Under the pieces are notes generated by a model, which saw only the letters and a list, made by a program, of their open reading frames with translations, was not told where the DNA came from and did no database searches. Both the position numbers and the translations under genes were made by a program. A stretch of 64,000 bases of DNA from Leptolyngbya sp. SIOISBB (lineage in GTDB: Bacteria > Cyanobacteriota > Cyanobacteriia > Phormidesmidales > Phormidesmidaceae), in contig JAAHII010000001.1 of assembly GCA_010671905.1 (NCBI GenBank), positions 4,588,001 to 4,652,000 of the forward strand, in the 5' to 3' direction. Positions 23,692 through 32,304 of this stretch are shown piece after piece (the stretch's first letter is position 1; each line of letters begins with the position of its first letter).

Positions 23692-25110
23692 CTACAACTG
23701 GATGCTGCACACCTCTAGTGGTACCTTGAGGCCGCGTAAGTTGGCTTCATAACAAGACAAGATCGTTTCTTGAGGTAAATGTTGCGCCAAAGTTTTTGAG
23801 ACTAGAACGCCATTCGGATCAGCGACTTCTTGCAACCGCGAAGCAACGTTGACACAGGCCCCGATTGCGGTGTAATCCGCTCGAACTTCACTCCCAAACA
23901 TGCCGACGACGGCATCGCCTTGATGAATGCCATAACGCACTCGAATTTCCGGCATGCCCTGCTGTTGCCACTGCTGGTTTAAATCCGCCAGGGTGTCATG
24001 CATTCCATGAACGGCTGCGATCGCGCGCCGTGCCTGTTCATCTGGTGGCAACTCTTCAGGTGCCCCAAACATCGCCAATACCCCATCGCCCATGAATTTA
24101 TCAACCGTGCCACCACTAGCAAAAATGGCTTCTGTCATGGCATTTAGATATTCATTGAGTAACTGGGCAAGCCGTCTTGGATCTAAGTGATTTGACAACG
24201 GGGTAAAGCCGACAATATCGCTAAATAGCACGGTGATGAGACGGGGCTCGGGCTGTAGTGCTAACTGCAAATCGCCTGCTGCTGCTTTATTCACTAAGGA
24301 AGCCGGTAGAAACCGTCGCAACACTGACTCGGTAAGATACTGGTTCAATTCTCGAACTTTTTGTTCGTTGGCTTTCAAGGCCAACAAATTGCGGACTTCT
24401 GCCAGTAGTTCGCGATCGTTAAAGGGTTTACCCAAATAGGCGTCTGCGCCTTGTTCGACGCCCTCAATGCGGGTCTCGTCATCCACTTTGGCCGTGAGTA
24501 AAACAACCGGAATGCTATTTAGGCGGTCATCCTGACGAATCTGCTGCAGCAGTTCTAAACCTGACATGCCTGGCATCATCAAATCAGTCAGCACTAAATT
24601 GGGCGCAAATGTTTCGAGCATGGCCAAGGCCGCTTCACCGTTGTGGGCCGTTCGCACCTGATAGCCCTGACGCTGCAACACGTTGGAAATATAAGCGCGC
24701 AAGTCATGATTGTCGTCCACCACTAAGATCTGAGGCATGTCTTTGAGCTCAGTGGCAATATTGGCGACCAGGGTTTGGTTCGACGATGGCTCAGACGTTG
24801 TGACAATATCAGCGAGCTCGACATCGGCACGGCTTATTTCAGGCGCAGTGGCCTGATCCACAATTTGTTCAGCCGGTAAATGATGGTGGCCAGTGGGGAG
24901 GGTGATCGCAAACGTCGTTCCCTGGTCATAAGTCGAGGTGACGTCGATAGTCCCATGATGCAGGGCTACCAGCTCTTTGACCAGCGCTAGACCGAGCCCT
25001 GTGCCCTCATAGCGTCGATTGGTTGAGCCATCGGCCTGTCGAAAGCGTTCAAACAAGTGTGGTAACTGATCTTCTCGAATGCCGATGCCGGTGTCAGTGA
25101 CCTTCACCAC
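23692..25110 (-). CDS. C-terminal part of IS-split hybrid kinase: HATPase end, REC, adenylate cyclase
   Basis: The ORF starts inside the HATPase domain at VKVTDTGIGIREDQLPHLFERF, with the G1/F/G2 boxes (RYEGTGLGLALVKELV). A receiver domain follows (QILVVDDNHDLRAYI; phospho-acceptor in LVLTDLMMPGMSGLELL; KPF), then a class III nucleotide cyclase: VLFSDIVGFTPLS and GDGVLAMFG carry the two metal Asp residues, VDKFMGDG the Lys, and ADYTAIGACVNVASRL the Asn/Arg. The true coding sequence continues upstream to the IS junction at 25153 and then across the element to 26331-28227. Output is probably cAMP controlled by phosphorelay, which is an inference. Confidence 0.88.
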   Translation of the reverse strand: MVKVTDTGIGIREDQLPHLFERFRQADGSTNRRYEGTGLGLALVKELVALHHGTIDVTSTYDQGTTFAITLPTGHHHLPAEQIVDQATAPEISRADVELADIVTTSEPSSNQTLVANIATELKDMPQILVVDDNHDLRAYISNVLQRQGYQVRTAHNGEAALAMLETFAPNLVLTDLMMPGMSGLELLQQIRQDDRLNSIPVVLLTAKVDDETRIEGVEQGADAYLGKPFNDRELLAEVRNLLALKANEQKVRELNQYLTESVLRRFLPASLVNKAAAGDLQLALQPEPRLITVLFSDIVGFTPLSNHLDPRRLAQLLNEYLNAMTEAIFASGGTVDKFMGDGVLAMFGAPEELPPDEQARRAIAAVHGMHDTLADLNQQWQQQGMPEIRVRYGIHQGDAVVGMFGSEVRADYTAIGACVNVASRLQEVADPNGVLVSKTLAQHLPQETILSCYEANLRGLKVPLEVCSIQL

Positions 25111-25153
25111 GCAATGATCCGCTGCGGACTCTAAGAAGACGGAAATCTTGCCC

Positions 25154-25163
25154 CCCTCAGGGG
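25154..25163. repeat. 10-bp target-site duplication, left copy
   Basis: CCCTCAGGGG at 25154-25163 is repeated exactly at 26321-26330, directly flanking both ends of the ISAs1-family element. The two copies are still identical, which points to a recent insertion. Confidence 0.9.
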
Positions 25164-26320
25164 CAGGGTTGATTCATTGTAGGAGACGAAAAATCCTCTC
25201 AACCTGGTTGGCGAGCTCTCGTAGAGCGGAAGTAACCGACTTAAACCCATTCAGTCGGAGCAAATTGATAGTAATGGAACGAAACAGAGAGGCATTGAGC
25301 AAAGCGTTCGGGTTTCGGCCATACGTTTCATCTTCATGAAGGACGACATCTTTCGGCCAATGCAATTGATTTTCAATGCTCCAATGCCCTCGCACCATAT
25401 TGTTCCAGAGTCTTGCCGTGGTCGCTAGAGAGCTGAGATAGTAGGCTCGATGAATGGAACATTTGTCTGGCGTACAGCGCCGTCGTTCAACACAGAGGAT
25501 GGTTTTCGTCCCCTGCCAGCGTTGAGGGTCAATCCCTTGGGCAGAATACACGCTGACCCGCCGCTGTTCTTGACGGCCATGGTGGCATTCGAAGGGGGTT
25601 GAAGCGGTTTGTCGCGGTTGGCGATAACGAATGATCGTCTCGATCTGACGATACAGCTTCCCCTGATTCTCTTTAACCGCCACCACATAGTCATTGCCCC
25701 CCCTCAACAATGAGCGACAGTGTTTTTTTGCGCGTGAAGCGCATCCAGGCTGAAAGCCACTCCGCTCAAGTGGAGTTTCTCTAACAGATACTGCACAACC
25801 TTCAACTCGCTATTGTCGGTGGGGGTCAGCGCGGCTAAATCGACGGTGATCCCTTGGGCTTGAGCAAAGACACTGACGAGTCCGACAAAGCGCGTTTTGC
25901 CGTCATCGTCGGTGATGGGTTGTCGAATCCGCTTCCCGTCAATGGCATATACATCCTCGTCTACCGTGAGATACTGGCGCATCCATTGAACAAAGGCGTC
26001 GCTGAGCGCGGCAAAAGTCAAGCCCGATATGGGCTCGCCGGAAGGTCGAAAAGGACGGTACCGCGTCAAGGTCAATCTGCAATAAGTCAGCTACCTCGGA
26101 ACCGTAGCGTTGCGCAAACTCCTCTAGGGGCGATTCCCTCGATAACCCGCTAAATTTCCCATCACAATGAACACCAAAATGATCCACAGCGGATGGCGTT
26201 TCCCACGAGCATGACGATAGTCAGGGACGGTCTGTAGGGCTTCTATAAGGTTCATCGCAACATCAACGATACGGGTGCCTTACAGCTTAATTTTTATCTC
26301 ATCACATTGAATCAGCCCTG
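25164..26320 (-). mobile_element. ISAs1-family insertion sequence (1157 bp)
   Basis: The left end is CAGGGTTGATTCATTGT and the right end, read inward, is CAGGGCTGATTCAATGT, matching at 15 of 17 positions. The element is flanked by the perfect 10-bp duplication CCCTCAGGGG. Size, ends, duplication length and the transposase all fit the ISAs1 family. It interrupts a kinase-cyclase gene between the N box and G1 box of the ATPase domain. Deleting the element and one duplication copy restores the reading VKFTPEGGKISVFLESAADHCVVKVTDTGIG. Confidence 0.93.
25174..26255 (-). pseudogene. ISAs1-family transposase with about three frameshifts
   Basis: The transposase can be pieced together from four frames. 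MNLIEALQTVPDYRHARGKR starts at ATG 26255 and stops after GYRGNRP. The frame of ORF 25939-26187 supplies PLEEFAQRYGSEVADLLQIDLDAVPSFSTFRRAHIGLDF. ORF 25704-26075 supplies AALSDAFVQWMRQYLTVDEDVYAIDGKRIR...LDALHAQK. ORF 25174-25710 supplies GGNDYVVAVKENQ...SLATTARLWNNMVRGHWSIENQLHW and the DDE-type C terminus. Breaks lie at G4 (26127-26130), A4 (26013-26016) and T7 (25723-25729). As read, the enzyme cannot be made by normal translation. Confidence 0.88.
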
Positions 26321-28227
26321 CCCTCAGGGGTGAATTTCACGGCGTTGGATAGAAGATTGTAGAGAACTTTGTCAAACTTTTCGAGATCGAGAAAGACGGT
26401 GGGGCTCGCTGTCAAGCGCGTTTCTAATCGCAGGCCTTGGCGCTCGCAGTAGGGCTGAAAGGCGGTCACGACATCTTTAATAAAAGCTTCGATATTGACA
26501 GGGCGAAAAGTCGGTTGCATGCGCCCAGCGTCGAGTCGTTGTAAGTCGAGGAGTTGATTGACCAACCGCAACAAGCGCCGAGCATTGCGTAAGGCGATGG
26601 TCGATTCTTCAAAATCTAGGCCGCGAGACTGATTAACGGCGGCTTCTAACGGTCCTAAAGTTAGCGTTAGTGGGGTGCGAAACTCATGGGAAATATTTTG
26701 AAAAAACTCAGTTTTCTGGCGATCTAACACCATTAACTGTTCTGTTTGCTGCCGCGTTTTTTGATACAATCGGGATTGCTGCACCGCGATCGCGGCTTGA
26801 ATCGCGACCGACTGAGCTAGGTCGATTTCTCCCGGACGCCACGGATGAGGGTGACGAATGTGGCGTAGCGAAATGCTCCCAATGATTTCCCCTTCACTAA
26901 TCAATGGCACGACTAATAGAGAACGCGCTCCGCCTGCCTGCAAGGGCTGATCCTGGACCGTCATCTCGGGGCGTTGGCTCAGGTCGTCAATTTGAATCGG
27001 CTGTTTAGAGGTTAATAACTCTTGCAACACGGGGTTGCTACGGATAGGGGTTTGCGATCGCGGCAATCCCGCCTCATCTTCTGCAATATGAGACTCGAAC
27101 CCCTCTTGGGCTGGGGCTTCGTAGAGACCTACACACTGCATGTAATCGTCGACTGCCGTCCAGAGAGAAAGGACACAACTATCAACCGATAACACCTGGC
27201 CGAGTTCATGCGTAATCGCGGCAAAAATTGCTTGGGGTTCCAAACTAGACCGAATGGCCTGGGTGACAGCATTGAGCAGTTGCTCTCGCCGAGCTAAGGC
27301 TTGTATCTGCTCGTACGTGATTGCCTGAGATAGCGCGAGGGCAGTTTGATCAGCCACCGTTGCGAGCAGTTGGCGCGCCCCATCACTCCAGGTGTCGGTG
27401 GTGCCACATCGATGTAAAGCCAAAACGGCTAGCGGTTGCTGTTTACTGATCAAGGGCACGAGTAGCGTTGCTTGCACATCCAAAGCTGCTAGGTTCTGAC
27501 TCTCTACGGTCAGAGTGTCCTCATCATCCAGGCTGAGGGCCGTCATCTCCTTGACTTCCCAAGCCAGGGCGTGAGGCTGCTGCAACAACCCTGCCGCACT
27601 GAGCGGCAGGGCGACAGCGGTATAAATCGTCGAGGTTACCGCATCTAGCGCCTCGCCTAAAGGCTGCAAGACACAGATGTCAGCCCCCATATGTTGCCCA
27701 ACCGTTTCGACCACGGTTTGCATCATTGACTGCGCCGTAGCGGCACCGCGAATGGTGTTAGTCATGGCGTTGAGCAAAGTCTCTTGCTGTAAAACCCGCT
27801 CGAGTTCTTCGGTGCGCGATCGCAGCAATTGATGGGCATCTAACGCTTGCGTAACCACTATTTTGAGGTCAGTCGCTTCCCACGGTTTCGTCACATATTT
27901 GAAAACTTTGCCCTGATTGATGGCACCTACCAGATCCTCGACATCGGTATAGCCGGTCAAGATAATCCGCATAATGTTGGGATACTGGTCTGCCGTCTGT
28001 CGCAGAAACTCCGTACCGCTCATTCCCGGCATCCGCTGGTCTGAGATAATGACCGCCACATCCGGGTGCTTGGTTAGAACCTCTAAGGCTGCATAGCCAC
28101 TCTCGGCCCGTAGCACCTTAAATTGCCGATAAAAAGTGCGATATAGCAGATCAAGATTATCTGGTTCGTCATCAACAACCAGTAATTTGGGTTTATTGGC
28201 GAGTTCTCGACGCGACTTAATAGACAA
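26302..28227 (-). CDS. N-terminal part of IS-split hybrid kinase: REC-GAF-GAF-HisKA
   Basis: The 641-aa ORF contains a receiver domain of RpfG type (KLLVVDDEPDNLDLLYRTF; VIISDQRMPGMSGTEFL; ILTGYTD; KPWE), two GAF domains (about 155-300 and 325-475), a HisKA domain with FFQNISHEFRTPLTLTLGP (His514), and the N box of the ATPase (KVLYNLLSNAVKFTPEG). It then runs into the insertion sequence, the last residues RADSM being IS-encoded. Before insertion the gene (23692-28227 less the IS and one duplication) was 1122 codons, with architecture REC-GAF-GAF-HisKA-HATPase-REC-adenylate cyclase. Confidence 0.9.
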   Translation of the reverse strand: MSIKSRRELANKPKLLVVDDEPDNLDLLYRTFYRQFKVLRAESGYAALEVLTKHPDVAVIISDQRMPGMSGTEFLRQTADQYPNIMRIILTGYTDVEDLVGAINQGKVFKYVTKPWEATDLKIVVTQALDAHQLLRSRTEELERVLQQETLLNAMTNTIRGAATAQSMMQTVVETVGQHMGADICVLQPLGEALDAVTSTIYTAVALPLSAAGLLQQPHALAWEVKEMTALSLDDEDTLTVESQNLAALDVQATLLVPLISKQQPLAVLALHRCGTTDTWSDGARQLLATVADQTALALSQAITYEQIQALARREQLLNAVTQAIRSSLEPQAIFAAITHELGQVLSVDSCVLSLWTAVDDYMQCVGLYEAPAQEGFESHIAEDEAGLPRSQTPIRSNPVLQELLTSKQPIQIDDLSQRPEMTVQDQPLQAGGARSLLVVPLISEGEIIGSISLRHIRHPHPWRPGEIDLAQSVAIQAAIAVQQSRLYQKTRQQTEQLMVLDRQKTEFFQNISHEFRTPLTLTLGPLEAAVNQSRGLDFEESTIALRNARRLLRLVNQLLDLQRLDAGRMQPTFRPVNIEAFIKDVVTAFQPYCERQGLRLETRLTASPTVFLDLEKFDKVLYNLLSNAVKFTPEGRADSM

Positions 28228-28707
28228 CCCTCGATACCTGGTACTGGACGCTTTAACGTTGGACGGAAATCCCTGATGTTGTAGACAAGACTAAGCTAAT
28301 AATGGCTAGAGGTGGCTTTAAGCAGATACCTTACTAGTTTGCCCCAGACTCCTGACAAAAGCGGATCAATAAAGCCAGCAACTTATTTTATAGAGCGATT
28401 GCTATCCACCCTGTTTATGCTATTCCGGGATGTCATATCCTGAACGCAAGTTCAAGAAGAGTCTGTGAGTCGTTAGGGATACCGTTGACCGCCATGACTC
28501 GTGGCGATTGAGTGCGCCAACGGGCAACCGCCAACGAGCAGCCATTGGGGTCACAACACGATCTGAAAATCAATAACATCAACGGGTCAAACATTGAGAT
28601 TAGGCAGGTTAGACTGACGAATAGTTGGATGTGCAGACTTGGCACACTCATAAAGATAGTGCCCATTCCTGTGATCACAAACACAATGGTTTTGCGACTC
28701 CACCCCC
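28228..28707. other. Intergenic region, nothing recognised
   Basis: The 480 bases lie between divergent genes (kinase on minus, acetyltransferase on plus). The track ORFs in the region on both strands overlap each other and match no family I know. Promoters for both neighbours are expected here. Confidence 0.4.
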
Positions 28708-29340
28708 ATGCCAGTGTCTCTATCTACTGAGTTTGAATCGGGATCTGTTTACGTTCGGCCTGCCGTGATGGCGGATCTGCATCAGGTGGCCGAGGTTTTG
28801 GCCAAGAGCTTTTATCCACCTTTGGGTTGGCAACGATGGTTTTACCCGCTGTTTCGCTTTAGCATTTACGAAGATCTCAAGCAGCGATTGCAGGGCGGAC
28901 ACGAGCACTACCGTTGCTTAACCGCGATCGCGCCTGACCGCTATACCCGCCAACCCACTGTCATTGGTACTGTCGAAGTCGCCTATCGCCAACCTAACTT
29001 ATGGACCTTTAATCGTTCGCAGCGGGTATACCTCTCTAATCTGGCCGTGTGTCAAAGATATCGCCGCCAAGGTGTGGCTCGTCGCTTGCTCCAGGTTGCT
29101 GAGCAACTGTCGCTCGATTGGGGTTTTCAAGAATTGTCTTTGCATGTGATGGCTGACAATACTCAAGCCCGACAGTTGTATCAAACCATGGACTATCAAC
29201 TGCACCGAGTAGAACCGACTCTGTTCTCACTGCTCAATTTTCAGCCTTCGCGCTTGCTGCTGAAAAAGGCTGTTGTCCCTCAGGTTCCTCAGTCCTATCC
29301 TCAATATGCTGATCCCACTCTCTCCAAGCCTTGGTACTGA
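28708..29340 (+). CDS. GNAT family N-acetyltransferase
   Basis: A 210-aa protein with the acetyl-CoA-binding GNAT motif A: VYLSNLAVCQRYRRQGVARRLLQVAEQLSLDWGFQELSLHVMADNTQARQLYQTMDY. The Q-x-x-R-x-x-G-x-A stretch is the pyrophosphate loop. The N-terminal part (VYVRPAVMADLHQVAEVLAKSFYPP) is typical of GNATs acting on small molecules or protein termini. The C-terminal extension of about 30 residues (VPQVPQSYPQYADPTLSKPWY) is Pro/Tyr-rich. Substrate unknown. Confidence 0.88.
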   Translation: MPVSLSTEFESGSVYVRPAVMADLHQVAEVLAKSFYPPLGWQRWFYPLFRFSIYEDLKQRLQGGHEHYRCLTAIAPDRYTRQPTVIGTVEVAYRQPNLWTFNRSQRVYLSNLAVCQRYRRQGVARRLLQVAEQLSLDWGFQELSLHVMADNTQARQLYQTMDYQLHRVEPTLFSLLNFQPSRLLLKKAVVPQVPQSYPQYADPTLSKPWY

Positions 29341-29510
29341 TCGCCAGAACGCACAATGAAGTCCCGGTTAAGTTTGGCATCGTCAGATTACCGACTGCTT
29401 GGGCTGGCGGCCTGATGTCTATTTGGCCAAGAACTCAGGTGTCAGCCCTTGCGTCACTATGATGGAAATTCGCTAGAGTCATGAAGTTGCACTTGCAAGA
29501 GGCTGCTCCG

Positions 29511-30464
29511 ATGTCGATGCTGCAGTATCAGAACGGTGACACCATGCCGATCTTTGGCTTGGGTACCTGGAAATCCGCCCCTGGGGAAGTTTATGAAGCT
29601 GTCAAAACAGCAATTCGTTTGGGGTATCGTCATATCGACTGTGCCCTCATTTACGGCAATGAAGCAGAAATCGGTCGCGCCCTAGCCGAGTCCTTGCAGT
29701 CAGGGGTAGTTACCCGCGAAAACTTGTGGATTACCTCGAAGCTTTGGAATGACGCTCACGCGCCAGCCGATGTGCAGCTAGGGATTGAAAGGACCTTGGC
29801 CGATCTCCAGCTCGACTATTTGGATCTTTACCTGATGCACTGGCCCGTTGTCATCAAAAAAGGTGAGGGCTTTCCTCTGACCAAAGAAAAGCTGATTTCG
29901 CTGGAAGAGTTACCGATCGCGACCACCTGGCAAGCGATGGAATCTCTTGTAAAAAAAGGGTTGACCCGACAGATTGGAGTTTCTAACTTCAGCATCCAGA
30001 AGCTGAAGTCCCTGCTAGAAAATGCAGACATTCCCCCAGCGATGAATCAAGTTGAACTGCATCCTTACCTGCAACAAACCGAACTGTTGCCATTTGCCCA
30101 GGAACACAATATTTTTCTGACAGCCTATTCGCCGTTGGGGTCGTCTGATCGCCCGGCTGCGCTCAAAGCCCAAGATGAACCAATTTTGCTCGAAGACCCG
30201 ACTCTTCTGGAAATTGCCGACAAGCACCACGTGACACCTGCCCAAGTCCTGATTCGTTGGGCAATACAGCGCGGGACTGCAGTGATTCCTAAATCTGTGA
30301 ATCCTGCTCGAATAGAACAAAATTTGGCTGCTGTTAACGTCACCTTGACAGCAGAAGATATGGCGGTGATCGCCGCTCTTGATCGTCATCGTCGCTATGT
30401 TGATGGCTCGATTTGGGTGGTGGAAGACGGTCCTTATACCCTGGCTAACCTCTGGGATGAATAA
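29511..30464 (+). CDS. Aldo/keto reductase
   Basis: An NADPH-dependent TIM-barrel oxidoreductase. Motifs are MPIFGLGTWKSAPGEVYEAVKTAIRLGYRHIDCALIYGNEAEIG (catalytic Asp and Tyr), LWITSKLWND (Lys), LDYLDLYLMHWPV (His), IGVSNFS, NQVELHPYLQQ and the cofactor segment AVIPKSVNPARIEQN. About 317 aa, normal for the family. The ATG at 29511 has AGAGG eight bases upstream; the ATG at 29481 would add ten residues. The AAC(6')-like gene begins 43 bp downstream on the same strand, so the two are probably co-transcribed. Confidence 0.92.
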   Translation: MSMLQYQNGDTMPIFGLGTWKSAPGEVYEAVKTAIRLGYRHIDCALIYGNEAEIGRALAESLQSGVVTRENLWITSKLWNDAHAPADVQLGIERTLADLQLDYLDLYLMHWPVVIKKGEGFPLTKEKLISLEELPIATTWQAMESLVKKGLTRQIGVSNFSIQKLKSLLENADIPPAMNQVELHPYLQQTELLPFAQEHNIFLTAYSPLGSSDRPAALKAQDEPILLEDPTLLEIADKHHVTPAQVLIRWAIQRGTAVIPKSVNPARIEQNLAAVNVTLTAEDMAVIAALDRHRRYVDGSIWVVEDGPYTLANLWDE

Positions 30465-30507
30465 TTTGTGACGATGACTCGATGACTATATTCATCAGAC
30501 TAAGACA

Positions 30508-30972
30508 GTGTATGAGAACAGTAGGGTGCACATTCGGGCTGTAACGGCTGCCGATGCTCAAATGTGGCTGTACCTCCGCCAAGCACTCTGGCCTGATACG
30601 ACAGAGAGGCAACATCAAGCTGAGATCGCAGAATTTTATGCCGGTCAGGGGATAGCGCCCGCGACCGTATTGTTGGCAGAGGATAAACAACGGCAAGTAG
30701 TCGGATTTGCAGAGCTGTCTATCCGGCCCTATGCCGAAGGCTGCGAGACCCAAAGAGTCGCCTATCTGGAAGGTTGGTACGTGGTCCCAGAATGCCGTGC
30801 CCAAGGCTTTGGTAAAGCCCTGGTTGAAGCTGCCGCTGCCTGGGGACGATCGCAAGGCTGCACAGAGCTGGCCTCTGATGCCGAAGCCGACAATATCATT
30901 AGTCAACAGGCTCATCTGGCCTTGGGCTTCCAAGAAGTCGGTCTTGTACGCTGCTTTCGCAAGACGTTGTGA
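30508..30972 (+). CDS. AAC(6')-type GNAT acetyltransferase
   Basis: A 154-aa protein starting at GTG. Its layout matches aminoglycoside 6'-N-acetyltransferases of the AAC(6')-I group: MWLYLRQALWPDTTERQHQAEIAEFYAG, VVGFAELSIRPYAEGCETQRVAYLEGWYVVPECRAQGFGKALVEAAAAWGRSQGCTELASDAEADN and a C-terminal LGFQEVGLVRCFRKTL. Chromosomal homologues in environmental bacteria may have other physiological substrates, so resistance activity is not implied. It probably shares a transcript with the upstream aldo/keto reductase. Confidence 0.82.
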   Translation: MYENSRVHIRAVTAADAQMWLYLRQALWPDTTERQHQAEIAEFYAGQGIAPATVLLAEDKQRQVVGFAELSIRPYAEGCETQRVAYLEGWYVVPECRAQGFGKALVEAAAAWGRSQGCTELASDAEADNIISQQAHLALGFQEVGLVRCFRKTL

Positions 30973-30998
30973 GCACCTGCTGGATGGCTACTAAATCT

Positions 30999-31133
30999 GG
31001 CGTTGCTGATTTTGGGTATGAATTGAATCGCGGGCAGGAAGAATGACACGAGTTGATTCCATCTCGATAGCGGAGAGTGGGCATCTTGCCCGCGATCTAA
31101 AATGCCGGATTCATACTTCGATTCAGCAACGCC
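30999..31133. mobile_element. 135-bp MITE with 8-bp target-site duplication
   Basis: Ends are GGCGTTGCTGA and its exact complement TCAGCAACGCC. The similarity extends inward to about 25 bp with five mismatches (TATGAAT shared). CTAAATCT is directly repeated at 30991-30998 and 31134-31141, an 8-bp target duplication. A second inner pairing (GCGGGCA / TGCCCGC) allows a long hairpin. There is no coding capacity, so it must be mobilised by a transposase elsewhere. Confidence 0.85.
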
Positions 31134-31161
31134 CTAAATCTCTGGCAAATGCATGCTTCTA

Positions 31162-32070
31162 TTACAGGCTTAACACCCACTCCCGCATTAGCTGGTTGAC
31201 CTGTTGGGGGACTTCATCATGGGGACAATGGCCGGCCTGCAAAAAGTATTCCTTAAGTTGACTGTAATGCTGACGAAACTGTTCGCTACGGCGACGGGTA
31301 TCCATCCAGGGATCACCCTCTCCCCAGAGAATTAACAGCGGCGCCGACATCCGACTCAGCAGTATATCCACTGAGTCCCCTTTAGGCGATTTGAACACGG
31401 AGGCAAATACCCGCGCTGCTCCCGGATCATTGGCGGGGCGACGAATATCTTCGATCAGTTGGTCGGTGACAGCGGTTTGATCAACATAGACCTGCCGCAA
31501 CGTTTTGCGAATGTTGCGCCGCTGCCGCACATATTGAAACAGCAGCCAACTGGGAAAAGGCTGCAACATGAAGGTCTGAATGGTTTGTCGAATCGCCGCC
31601 TGCAACGGATTCGGCTTAGCGACAGAAGCACCGTCTTGAAAAGGGCCAGCACTGTTGAGCAGCACTACACCCGCCACTGACTCGGGATGATCGGCGGCGA
31701 CACACAGACTGGCGTATCCCCCCAGAGAGTTACCCGCAATCACGGCAGGACGACCAATGACCTCTTGAATGAAGCGATGCAGTTGGTCGCGCCAAAGCTG
31801 GCCACTGTATTGCTGATCAGGTTTTGCCGATCGCCCAAACCCCAGGAGGTCAATGGCCCACACTTCAAAGTCGGTTTGCAGCTCGTGGATGTTCTTGCGC
31901 CAGTGGTCGGTGGATGCACCAAAACCGTGGATCAATAACAGCGGCGGGCGATCATTACGGCCAGTGTCAACGCCAGCGCTGACGTAATAAATGTCGTGGC
32001 CTTGCCATTGCCAGAACTTTCCTGGCAGTGAGGGCACCGTGTGAATAGTGGGGGCGATCGCAGCAGTCAT
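31162..32070 (-). CDS. Alpha/beta-fold hydrolase
   Basis: A 302-aa alpha/beta hydrolase. It has PPLLLIHGFGASTDHWRKNI (oxyanion hole), the nucleophile elbow AGNSLGGYAS (Ser), an acidic residue in LILWGEGDPWMD, and the catalytic His in AGHCPHDEVP. Cyanobacterial and plant proteins with this pattern include pheophytinase-like enzymes and a range of esterases; the substrate cannot be assigned. It is transcribed away from the plus-strand membrane protein across a 234-bp gap with a strong hairpin. Confidence 0.88.
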   Translation of the reverse strand: MTAAIAPTIHTVPSLPGKFWQWQGHDIYYVSAGVDTGRNDRPPLLLIHGFGASTDHWRKNIHELQTDFEVWAIDLLGFGRSAKPDQQYSGQLWRDQLHRFIQEVIGRPAVIAGNSLGGYASLCVAADHPESVAGVVLLNSAGPFQDGASVAKPNPLQAAIRQTIQTFMLQPFPSWLLFQYVRQRRNIRKTLRQVYVDQTAVTDQLIEDIRRPANDPGAARVFASVFKSPKGDSVDILLSRMSAPLLILWGEGDPWMDTRRRSEQFRQHYSQLKEYFLQAGHCPHDEVPQQVNQLMREWVLSL

Positions 32071-32118
32071 CAGCGCCTGTTTCTGTAAAGGTATGTAACA
32101 ACACTCTTATTCTAAGCA

Positions 32119-32159
32119 TTTCTGGTGGGAATTCGGTGATTCTGAATTCCCACCAGAAA
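32119..32159. repeat. Perfect 16-bp inverted repeat in a divergent promoter region
   Basis: TTTCTGGTGGGAATTC (32119-32134) and GAATTCCCACCAGAAA (32144-32159) are exact complements around a 9-base loop. The pair lies between the starts of two divergent genes, so it is not placed to terminate either one. Confidence 0.85.
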
Positions 32160-32304
32160 AATCCTGAGGGGATTGAAACAACCGAGTAATCGCCCCGCAA
32201 ATGCAAAAAAACCTAGGAATTGCTGGAGAAAAGCGATCAAGCGATCTATTCTCACAAACAGATCATCATGTCGGTTCAGTGATTCGCTGGGATTTTACAA
32301 GGCT

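Noticed and set aside
28433-28684. Minus-strand ORF of 83 aa between kinase and acetyltransferase genes
   Set aside because: No family resemblance, overlapped by an equally long ORF on the other strand, and no ribosome site.
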